This document shows, piece by piece, positions 1 to 6,174 of a DNA stretch of 6,174 nucleotides. The stretch comes from Campylobacter sp. Its GTDB lineage: Bacteria > Campylobacterota > Campylobacteria > Campylobacterales > Campylobacteraceae. A model generated the notes under the pieces. It was not told where the DNA came from, searched no databases, and worked only from the letters and a program-made list of their open reading frames with translations. Each line of letters begins with the position of its first letter. Positions within the stretch are counted from its first letter, which is position 1. The DNA lies in contig NZ_JAHHTD010000055.1 of NCBI RefSeq assembly GCF_020024835.1, forward strand, positions 1 to 6,174, in the 5' to 3' direction. The position numbers and the translations under genes are program-made.

Positions 1-77
1 CTATGGCAAGGCTATGGCAAGGCTATGGCAAGGCTATGGCAAGGCTATGGCAAGGCTATGGCAAGGCTATGGCAAGG
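1..77. repeat. Tandem array of seven perfect 11-bp units (CTATGGCAAGG)
   Basis: Seven uninterrupted identical copies start at 1, 12, 23, 34, 45, 56 and 67, and the array breaks cleanly at 78. It may continue left of the window. The unit is 6/11 G+C, well above the AT-rich surroundings. No unit carries a mutation, which suggests recent expansion or slippage, so it is a candidate variable-number locus. Forward, no frame contains a stop, and three units encode the 11-residue peptide LWQGYGKAMAR in a cycle. Reverse, each frame meets TAG once every 33 bp, so the minus strand is non-coding. The array ends five bases before the conserved GG of the flgL sigma-54 promoter. It could be the 3' end of an upstream plus-strand gene, a regulatory array, or simple slippage DNA. 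Confidence 0.97.
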
Positions 78-79
78 AA

Positions 80-98
80 TTTGGAACTTTTTTTGCTT
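80..98 (+). promoter_or_regulatory. Sigma-54 (RpoN) -24/-12 promoter of flgL
   Basis: The bases read TTTGGAACTTTTTTTGCTT. The GG of the -24 element is at 83-84 and the GC of the -12 element at 95-96, separated by exactly 10 bp, the rigid spacing that sigma-54 holoenzyme needs. The match to the Campylobacter form (TTTGGAAC-N-TTGCTT) is nearly complete. Transcription should begin near 107-108, giving a leader of about 21 nt before the flgL ATG. In Campylobacter the RpoN regulon covers middle and late flagellar genes and is activated by the FlgS/FlgR two-component system, so a sigma-54 promoter for flgL fits. Spacing and sequence are seen directly; the regulators are inferred from family knowledge. 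Confidence 0.88.
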
Positions 99-117
99 GT
101 TTTTTGAAAAAATCTGC

Positions 118-121
118 GGAG
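118..121 (+). promoter_or_regulatory. Ribosome binding site of flgL
   Basis: GGAG lies seven bases before ATG 129. This fixes the start, and the encoded N-terminus (MRISNQ) is the usual beginning of flagellin-family proteins. Confidence 0.85.
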
Positions 122-128
122 CTAAAAA

Positions 129-2354
129 ATGAGAATAAGTAATCAATACACTTTCTACACCTCGATACAAAGTTACACAGAAGGTCAGTCTATGCTTAAT
201 AAATACAACCTTCAACTTCAAACTGGACAATTAATACAGCATTCTTTTGAAAATGCAAACACTTATATAAATGGTTCAAGGTTAGAATATGAAATGGCAA
301 ATATTAATCAAATTATTCAAGGGACGCAGTCTGCACAAGAAATTGCTAAAAATACAGACACAGCATTAAAAAATATTACCGAACTTTTAGAGAAATTTAA
401 AGTTCTTTTGACAAAGGCAGCAAGCGATAGTAATGATTCAACATCAAGAGAGGCCATAGCAAAAGAATTAAAACTTGTAAAAGAATCTATAATCAATATA
501 GCAAACACTAGTGTCAATGGACAATATCTTTTCGCAGGATCAAATACAGCCACAAAACCTTTTGATAAGTATGGAAATTATAATGGAAATAAAGATAATA
601 TTTTTGTTGTAAGTGGTTCAGGGACTGAAATACCTTATAATGTGCCTGGATGGGATTTATTTTTTAAACCAGATAATAACGTTAAAAAAGTCATTTCTAC
701 CAATGTATCTTTAGTGGATAACAGATACGATGTAAAAAATAGTCCTAGTGATAAAAAATACTTAACCTCAGATTCTAAATTTTCTCATCTTATAGGTCAA
801 AATTATGTCGCAGGTGGTGGGCTTGATAAAGACAAGGATTTTGAATATCAAGATTCCAAACTTCCTTTTCCGCAATCTGCTATGTATGTTCAAGGTATAA
901 AGCCTGATGGGACAAGTTTTAAAGCTACTTTAAATATAGGACCTGAAGATACACTTGGAGATGTTTTAGATAATATAGGAAAACTTTATGGTAATACAGA
1001 TACCAATAAGCTTGTAGATGTAACGATGAATGATAGTGGGCAAATTGAGATTAAAAATTTAAAAGAAGGAGATAGCTCTTTAGATTTTCACGCTGTTGCT
1101 TTAACCCCGCAGGTTACAGATAAAGCACAGATTCAAGAATTACAAAATGCAGCTGCGGGTTTAACTCAAGATGAGCTTACTAATCTTATAATGCAACAAG
1201 CTGCCCCTAATGGAAATTTAAATAATATTACTAATCCAGTAACTATAGCTATTAATGGTCAAAATTTTACATTAAATATCCATCAAACAGATTTTATAAA
1301 AAGTGATATTAATGGCAATAAAACTACTGGAGAAAAATTTGATGTGCCTTTTGAAAAAGATGGCAATAAAGTCTTTGGAAATGTTTCTCAAGTCATCAAA
1401 GGGACAAGCCAATATGCAAATGATGAGACAAAATTAAGTGAAGTAATAGCCACTGATACTATGGTAGGTCAATCACTGCAAATGGATATCACTTCTAAAA
1501 GTGGTAGAACTTATAATGTAAATATAGATTTAGAAAATTCTCGTGTGAGTTACACCACTCCTGGTGGTGCGGCTATAACTTTTCCTATTGCTCATTCAAG
1601 ATATAATGAAGCAAATGGAACTACAACAGGCGTTGTAACTGATCCTCAAGATATAACCTATAGACAACTAAATGATATCATAGGTATGTTTGCAAGTGAT
1701 AATGTGCCAACTGCGACTATTAACGCAGTTAATGGCGTAGTTCCAGATGCTGGTTTTACAACTATCCAACAAAATATATCTAACTCAAAAGATTTTGTAG
1801 AAGTTAATATGGATTATAAAGGGAGAATTAGCATTAGTGATAAATTCTCAACTAATACAAACATAGGTTTGACTATAAAAGATACTAATTCAAATAGAGG
1901 TTTTCCACCATCAAATCCACCTGGGCAAGTAAATGCTGGATCAAATTTAATTTTTAGTGCTAATAATTCTTTAACTATAGATGATCCTAATGTGGATTTG
2001 ATTAAAGATTTAGATGAGATGATAGATGCTGTTTTAAATGGCACTATGAGGGCAGATTCTGAGGGAAAAGATCCTAGAAATACTGGCTTACAAGGTGCAT
2101 TAGCAAGGATTGATCACTTGCAAGATCATATAAGAAAAACACACACAACTATAGGTGCATACACAAATTCCATAGAAGAAACCAACAAAAGAATGACTTT
2201 TTTAAATGTGAATGTAGCTACTATTAAAAGTGGTGTAACTGATGCTGATTATGGGCAAACTTATATGCAATTTATGCAAGCAATGGTATCTTATCAAGCT
2301 ATGCTTTCAGCAACAGCTAAAATTTCACAAATGAGTTTATTAAACTATATGTAA
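129..2354 (+). CDS. flgL: Flagellar hook-filament junction protein FlgL (HAP3), long epsilonproteobacterial form
   Basis: This 741-residue protein forms the junction layer between the hook (via FlgK) and the flagellin filament, and is exported through the flagellar type III channel. Residues 1-140 form the N-terminal flagellin-like D0/D1 coiled-coil region, starting MRISNQYTFY and ending in the conserved NGQYLFAGSNT motif at 130-140. Residues about 655-741 form the matching C-terminal helices, with GAYTNSIEETNKRM at 676-689 and a final ISQMSLLNYM. Between them lies a beta-rich central domain of about 500 residues, so the protein is more than twice the length of E. coli FlgL (317 residues); the long form is typical of Campylobacter. 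The protein contains no cysteine, common in exported flagellar proteins. Residues 250-325 and about 455-585 look like diverged copies of one module. The gene has its own sigma-54 promoter and a GGAG ribosome binding site. Terminal motifs make the FlgL assignment firm; a FlgE-type hook protein or flagellin would have different termini. Confidence 0.95.
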   Translation: MRISNQYTFYTSIQSYTEGQSMLNKYNLQLQTGQLIQHSFENANTYINGSRLEYEMANINQIIQGTQSAQEIAKNTDTALKNITELLEKFKVLLTKAASDSNDSTSREAIAKELKLVKESIINIANTSVNGQYLFAGSNTATKPFDKYGNYNGNKDNIFVVSGSGTEIPYNVPGWDLFFKPDNNVKKVISTNVSLVDNRYDVKNSPSDKKYLTSDSKFSHLIGQNYVAGGGLDKDKDFEYQDSKLPFPQSAMYVQGIKPDGTSFKATLNIGPEDTLGDVLDNIGKLYGNTDTNKLVDVTMNDSGQIEIKNLKEGDSSLDFHAVALTPQVTDKAQIQELQNAAAGLTQDELTNLIMQQAAPNGNLNNITNPVTIAINGQNFTLNIHQTDFIKSDINGNKTTGEKFDVPFEKDGNKVFGNVSQVIKGTSQYANDETKLSEVIATDTMVGQSLQMDITSKSGRTYNVNIDLENSRVSYTTPGGAAITFPIAHSRYNEANGTTTGVVTDPQDITYRQLNDIIGMFASDNVPTATINAVNGVVPDAGFTTIQQNISNSKDFVEVNMDYKGRISISDKFSTNTNIGLTIKDTNSNRGFPPSNPPGQVNAGSNLIFSANNSLTIDDPNVDLIKDLDEMIDAVLNGTMRADSEGKDPRNTGLQGALARIDHLQDHIRKTHTTIGAYTNSIEETNKRMTFLNVNVATIKSGVTDADYGQTYMQFMQAMVSYQAMLSATAKISQMSLLNYM

Positions 2355-2356
2355 AA

Positions 2357-2367
2357 TTTGATATAAT
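2357..2367 (+). promoter_or_regulatory. Probable sigma-70 promoter of ftsK
   Basis: A perfect TATAAT (2362-2367) is preceded by TTTG at 2357-2360. This matches the Campylobacter housekeeping pattern, which has a strong -10 box, an upstream T/TTTG element and usually no conserved -35. The expected start of transcription is about 2373-2375, some 20 nt before the proposed ftsK start. It begins three bases after the flgL stop, so ftsK need not depend on the flagellar sigma-54 promoter. A TATAAT in AT-rich DNA can arise by chance, but its position is apt. Confidence 0.6.
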
Positions 2368-2381
2368 AGCCCTTTTTATTT

Positions 2382-2387
2382 AAAGGA
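2382..2387 (+). promoter_or_regulatory. Ribosome binding site that places the ftsK start upstream of the first canonical codon
   Basis: AAAGGA ends six bases before ATA 2394 and 42 bases before the first in-frame TTG (2430). No comparable Shine-Dalgarno sequence lies just before 2430, where the DNA reads T/A-rich. This supports initiation near 2394. Confidence 0.6.
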
Positions 2388-2393
2388 TTTGTT

Positions 2394-5222
2394 ATAAAAA
2401 AAGAGGCTATTTTCATCATTTTAAATCTTTTGATTTTATATTTTTGTTTTAGTGCTTTGATCCCTGAAAGGTCTTTAGTAGGTGTATTTGGGTATTTTTT
2501 AGTGCAATTTAGTTATTTTTTGTTTGGATCTTTGACTAAATTTTATCCTTTTACATTTTTTTGGTTTAATTATTTATTTTATAAGAATGATTATAAACTA
2601 GATTTTATAGAGCGAAGATATAGTGTTGCTGTGATTTCTTGCATTATAGCTTCATTGATTTTTAGTGCAATATTTCTACAAGATAAAGGATATATAGCCT
2701 CTATTATGTTTTTAATACTCAATGGACTTTTTGGAAAAATAGGTTCAGCTGTGTTGATAATATTGCTTTTATCTTTTGCTTTTAGTATAACTTATCCGCA
2801 AATTTTAAAAGAATTTTTTAAAATAGAAATTAATTTTGACTTTTATATAAAACTTGAAACATTGATTAAAAATAAGATTTTTGGATTTTTTGGCGGAGAT
2901 AAATACCAAGATGAAACCAAAGAAGAGCAAGAAAAGCTTAAACAAGAATTGCTTATAAAAGAAAAAAAAGATGAAGAAGAATTAAAAAAAGAAAATTTGA
3001 TTAAAGAAGAATCACTAGAAGAAAAGAAATTTAACTTAGATGAATTAAAAAATCAAAATTTAGATGAATTTGTGATAAATGATGATGAAAAAAAAATGAG
3101 CTCTAGTTTTGTATATGAGCTTTCTGAACCTGTGGCAAATTTTATGCAAAAAGCTAGTAAAACAAATACAAAGGAAGAAGAAATGACGCCTGAAGAATAT
3201 TTATTAAAATACAAAAATAAAAGTGAGGATATATATACTCAAACTTTAAAAAGTAAAAATTTAGATGAACCAAGCTATAAAAGACGCAATATAGACATAG
3301 ATGATGAAAAAGAAATTCAAGAAGAAGATACTTTTTTTGCTAAAGAATTAAAACAAAGAGAGGAAATGCTTAGAAAAGCTAGATTGTTTGAAGAGTATAA
3401 GGCCTTGCAAAAAGAAAAAATCTTAGAAGAATTAAATGAAGATTTTAAAAAAATAGAAGAATTAAACGCCATCGAAACGCAAAAAGAGATTGAATTTAAT
3501 AAAATCAAAGATAAGACAAATTTCTTAGGTGTAAATGAGGTAAAAGAATTTAAAGATGAGGATTTTATCCCACAAAATGAAATTAAAGAACTTGATTTTA
3601 GCGAAGAAGCTTTTGAAAAACCTATAAGCATTGATGAGCTTAGAGCTAAAAAAGAAAATTTTAATTCTGATGAAAATATAGATAATTTAATTTCTAAAGA
3701 AGATTTTACCAAAGATAAAGAGCAAGTAAAAGAGAATTTATATCATCATTCTATAATAGATGGATTAAGTGAAAATAAAGCTTTGTTAAAAGAACTTGAA
3801 TTTGGAGATTATGAAAAGCCACAAGATTTTATTTTACCGCCTTTAAATTTTTTATCTATGCCAAATGAAGGTAAAAATGAAATCAATGAAGAGGAAATTG
3901 ATAGAAAAATATATGATTTATTAGAAAAATTAAGACGATTTAAAATTGGTGGAGATGTTGTTAGAACTTATACAGGCCCTGTTGTAACTACTTTTGAATT
4001 TAGACCTGCTGCTGATGTTAAAGTGAGTAAAATTTTATCTTTGCAAGATGATTTAGCAATGGCACTGAAAGCACAAACTATAAGAATTCAAGCACCAATT
4101 CCTGGTAAAGACGTAGTGGGTATAGAAGTTCCAAATGAAAAAATTGAAACGATTTATCTAAGAGAAGTATTAGAAAATGATATCTTTAAAAATTCAAGCT
4201 CTCCTTTGACTATAGCATTAGGAAAAGATATAGTGGGCAATCCTTTTGTTACAGATCTTAAAAAACTTCCTCATCTTTTAATAGCAGGAACCACAGGAAG
4301 TGGTAAAAGTGTGGGGATAAATTCTATGCTTTTATCTTTACTTTATAGAAATTCTCCAAAAACTTTAAGACTTATGATGATAGATCCTAAAATGCTTGAA
4401 TTTAGTATCTATAATGACATACCACATTTGCTTACCCCAGTGATTACTGATCCAAAAAAGGCAGTTAATGCTTTATCTAATATGGTAGCTGAAATGGAAA
4501 GAAGATATCGTTTAATGGCAGAAGCAAAAACTAAAAATATTGAAAATTATAATGAAAAAATTAAAGAGCAAGGCGGAGAAATTTTGCCTTTTATTGTTGT
4601 GATTATCGATGAGCTTGCTGATTTAATGATGACAGCTGGAAAAGATGTGGAATTTTATATAGGTCGTTTAGCACAAATGGCAAGGGCAAGTGGTATTCAT
4701 CTTATCGTTGCCACACAAAGACCTTCGGTTGATGTTGTTACTGGAGTTGTAAAAGCAAATTTACCAAGTAGAATTTCATATAAAGTAGGTCAAAAGATAG
4801 ATTCTAAAGTTATACTTGATAGTATGGGTGCTGAAAGTTTATTAGGTAGAGGGGATTGTTTATTTACTCCACCTGGAATGAGCTCTCTTGTGCGTTTGCA
4901 CGCTCCATATGCGAGTGAAAATGAAATAGAAAATATAGTGGAATTTTTAAAACAACAGCAAATTGTAGAGTATGATGAAAGTTTTTTAAAAGATGACAAT
5001 TCTGATTTAGGCAATAGAAGAAGTGATTTTGATGATGGAGATTTAGATGAGCTTTATGAAGAAGCTAAAGCTATTATTTTAGAGGATAGAAAAACTAGTA
5101 TTTCTTATGTGCAAAGACGTTTAAAAATAGGCTACAATCGTGCTGCTAATATAATAGAACAACTCACTCAAATGGGAGTTTTAAGTGAGCCTGATTCTAA
5201 AGGTCAAAGAGAAATTTTATAG
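2394..5222 (+). CDS. ftsK: DNA translocase FtsK
   Basis: Membrane-anchored division-site ATPase that pumps DNA and activates Xer recombination to resolve chromosome dimers. Numbering from ATA 2394 gives 942 residues. About four membrane segments lie at 5-23, 30-62, 76-95 and 99-132. A highly charged Lys/Glu linker follows, about 170-485. The motor domain (about 483-870) carries Walker A GTTGSGKS at 632-639, a Walker B aspartate-glutamate at 739-740 (VVIIDELAD) and ATQRP at 773-777. The C-terminal winged-helix gamma domain (about 885-942) contains IGYNRAA at 912-918, the surface that reads KOPS-type polar sequences and contacts the recombinase. Start choice: there is no ATG, GTG or TTG in frame between the TAG at 2367 and TTG 2430. 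TTG 2430 would cut the first membrane helix in half, whereas ATA 2394 preserves it and follows AAAGGA. With the conservative TTG start the gene is 2430-5222, 930 residues. Function is certain; only the start is open. In this phylum the usual partner is the single recombinase XerH acting at difH (family knowledge). Confidence 0.93.
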   Translation: MKKEAIFIILNLLILYFCFSALIPERSLVGVFGYFLVQFSYFLFGSLTKFYPFTFFWFNYLFYKNDYKLDFIERRYSVAVISCIIASLIFSAIFLQDKGYIASIMFLILNGLFGKIGSAVLIILLLSFAFSITYPQILKEFFKIEINFDFYIKLETLIKNKIFGFFGGDKYQDETKEEQEKLKQELLIKEKKDEEELKKENLIKEESLEEKKFNLDELKNQNLDEFVINDDEKKMSSSFVYELSEPVANFMQKASKTNTKEEEMTPEEYLLKYKNKSEDIYTQTLKSKNLDEPSYKRRNIDIDDEKEIQEEDTFFAKELKQREEMLRKARLFEEYKALQKEKILEELNEDFKKIEELNAIETQKEIEFNKIKDKTNFLGVNEVKEFKDEDFIPQNEIKELDFSEEAFEKPISIDELRAKKENFNSDENIDNLISKEDFTKDKEQVKENLYHHSIIDGLSENKALLKELEFGDYEKPQDFILPPLNFLSMPNEGKNEINEEEIDRKIYDLLEKLRRFKIGGDVVRTYTGPVVTTFEFRPAADVKVSKILSLQDDLAMALKAQTIRIQAPIPGKDVVGIEVPNEKIETIYLREVLENDIFKNSSSPLTIALGKDIVGNPFVTDLKKLPHLLIAGTTGSGKSVGINSMLLSLLYRNSPKTLRLMMIDPKMLEFSIYNDIPHLLTPVITDPKKAVNALSNMVAEMERRYRLMAEAKTKNIENYNEKIKEQGGEILPFIVVIIDELADLMMTAGKDVEFYIGRLAQMARASGIHLIVATQRPSVDVVTGVVKANLPSRISYKVGQKIDSKVILDSMGAESLLGRGDCLFTPPGMSSLVRLHAPYASENEIENIVEFLKQQQIVEYDESFLKDDNSDLGNRRSDFDDGDLDELYEEAKAIILEDRKTSISYVQRRLKIGYNRAANIIEQLTQMGVLSEPDSKGQREIL

Positions 5223-6174
5223 TTAATTTTTTATTGCTTTATTGTGATCTTTGAGATTAGTTGAAAAAATATGCTTGTTTGTTTTTTTATCTCTAACAAA
5301 ATATAAGTAATTGCTTTTTATAGGAAATATAGCAGCTTTTATAGCATCAAAGGATACATTACAAACAGCTTCTTTAGGAATTCCATTAAATTTATAAGTA
5401 TTATAAGAGGTATTATCTTGTCGAATTCTTTGAGGAGTTATTTTTTCGTGTGAATATTTTCCATAATTTAAAGTCCCATCCATTTGTAATTTCATATCTT
5501 TTTTTAAACGATTTCTAATGACTGAGGATACTATGGGCATTTCTTGATTATTTGCTGCTTCTTTTTGTATGATCGATGCTATGATAATATAATCGTGCCA
5601 TTTTTTTTCATTATACTCTCTAAATATTTTATAAGAGATTTTTTTAAATTCATTAGTAGAATAACTTAGTAAATATTGTATTAGAAGTTTTTCAGTAATT
5701 CCTTTTGGAAATTTATAAGTTTCTGGAAAAAGCATACCTTCTTTAAATGGACTTTGTTTTAAAAATTCTTGCATTAAAATTTTACTATCTAAATCAAGTT
5801 TTACGGCTAATTGCTCAAAAAATACTTCAGTTGTTTCACCAGGTATTAGTGTGATTGTTTCAAGTGCAGCTTTAGCAATAGTTAATTTATGCAAAAATTC
5901 AATTCTATTTAAAGGTGCTAAGCCTATATTAATCCAACCTGATTGAGGATGGCCTAAAAAATATAAAATATATTTGTCGATACTGCTCATTTTATAATTA
6001 TTTTTATTTAATTGAGTTATAATCTTGCCAACAGAACCTTGTGGTATAAAAACCACAGAATTTGTTTTAATAGGCAAGAGTAAGTAATAGAAAATGGATA
6101 AAATAAAAATTAAAATTAAATCACAACTAATTAAAAAAATTCTGAAATTTTTAGCTTTACCTATAATATTATTC
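5223..6174 (-). CDS. mltG: MltG-like endolytic murein transglycosylase (YceG family), 5' end beyond window
   Basis: Inner-membrane enzyme that cleaves nascent peptidoglycan and is thought to terminate glycan chain growth. The visible frame has about 316 codons, ends at TAA 5223-5225 and stays open to the right edge. Its N-terminal part holds basic residues (GKAKNFRIF) and one membrane helix (ISCDLILIFILSIFYYLLL, about 6078-6130), which fits a single-pass anchor. Next comes a LysM-like stretch (LIPGETTEVFFEQL, about 5808-5849). The catalytic domain then shows EGMLFPETY (5715-5741), ASIIQKEA with the conserved catalytic glutamate codon at 5559-5561 (equivalent to E218 of E. coli MltG), NRLKKDMKLQMDGTLNYG, SYNTY and the C-terminal LYFVRD...HIFSTNLKDHNKA. 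The usual GLPPGPI-NPG loop is altered to GIPKEAVCNVS. The only canonical in-frame start visible, TTG at 6077, would remove the anchor, so the true start lies outside. Older annotations call this family aminodeoxychorismate lyase, which is misleading. It converges on ftsK with no gap. Confidence 0.9.
   Translation of the reverse strand, partial: NNIIGKAKNFRIFLISCDLILIFILSIFYYLLLPIKTNSVVFIPQGSVGKIITQLNKNNYKMSSIDKYILYFLGHPQSGWINIGLAPLNRIEFLHKLTIAKAALETITLIPGETTEVFFEQLAVKLDLDSKILMQEFLKQSPFKEGMLFPETYKFPKGITEKLLIQYLLSYSTNEFKKISYKIFREYNEKKWHDYIIIASIIQKEAANNQEMPIVSSVIRNRLKKDMKLQMDGTLNYGKYSHEKITPQRIRQDNTSYNTYKFNGIPKEAVCNVSFDAIKAAIFPIKSNYLYFVRDKKTNKHIFSTNLKDHNKAIKN

Noticed and set aside
1..77. CRISPR array
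   Set aside because: Units are 11 bp and directly contiguous with no spacers, so this is a simple tandem repeat.
45..230. Minus-strand 61-codon ORF crossing the repeat and the flgL start
   Set aside because: It lies over the sigma-54 promoter and the conserved FlgL N-terminus, has no ribosome binding site or recognisable domain, and its tail is just the reverse reading of the repeat up to the recurring TAG.
317..553. Minus-strand ORF inside flgL
   Set aside because: Shadow of the well-supported FlgL D1 region; no family resemblance or start signals.
1814..2044. Minus-strand ORF inside flgL
   Set aside because: Shadow of the FlgL coding strand in AT-rich sequence.
3317..3712. Minus-strand 131-codon Ser/Phe/Leu-rich ORF inside ftsK
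   Set aside because: The composition is the complement of the Lys/Glu-rich linker codons (AAA, GAA to TTT, TTC), a standard artefact.
4790..5014. Minus-strand ORF inside ftsK
   Set aside because: Opposite the conserved motor domain, with no independent support.
5204..5254. Strong bidirectional rho-independent terminator
   Set aside because: The stems are only 5 and 7 bp, AT-rich or with a 37-nt loop, so they were kept only as weak candidates within a finding.
6075..6077. TTG as the true start of the mltG-like gene
   Set aside because: The same frame continues upstream through a clear membrane anchor to the window edge, and a start at this TTG would remove it.

Overview
The window is AT-rich (A/T-ending codons, poly-A/T tracts, many AAA/GAA/TTA codons) and carries a flagellar hook-filament junction gene, a divisome DNA translocase gene and a peptidoglycan glycosylase gene. 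The very long FlgL, the Campylobacter-style sigma-54 promoter (TTTGGAAC...TTGCTT) and the -10 box without a recognisable -35 all point to Campylobacterota, most likely the genus Campylobacter (C. jejuni / C. coli / C. lari relatives). I cannot fix the species.

Layout: positions 1-77 are seven perfect tandem copies of the 11-bp unit CTATGGCAAGG, GC-richer than everything around it and possibly continuing beyond the left edge. A sigma-54 promoter (about 80-98) follows at once, then a short leader with a GGAG ribosome binding site, then flgL (129-2354, +). A 39-70 bp gap with a perfect TATAAT box leads into ftsK (+), which ends at 5222. Its first canonical in-frame start (TTG 2430) lies inside the first membrane helix, so translation probably begins upstream, best at the non-canonical ATA 2394. 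The ftsK stop codon directly abuts the stop codon of a convergent mltG-like gene (5223 to beyond 6174, -), whose 5' end lies off the window. Apart from the repeat and the two short promoter regions, the window is fully coding.

How the genes relate: FlgL is a late export substrate of the flagellar type III apparatus and is expressed from a sigma-54 promoter. FtsK and MltG act at the inner membrane in chromosome dimer resolution/division and in ending glycan strand synthesis. The separate promoter before ftsK suggests that the flagellar and division genes are neighbours and not one regulated unit.

I see no novel multi-gene system. The most unusual part is the 11-bp array. It is stop-free in all three forward frames, its unit length is not a multiple of three, it gives an incoming upstream gene three possible C-termini, and each pair of units reconstitutes a GG-N10-GC spacing resembling a sigma-54 -24/-12 element directly upstream of the real one. 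Secondary items are the apparent non-canonical ftsK start and an A9 tract in ftsK at which slippage in either direction causes immediate termination.
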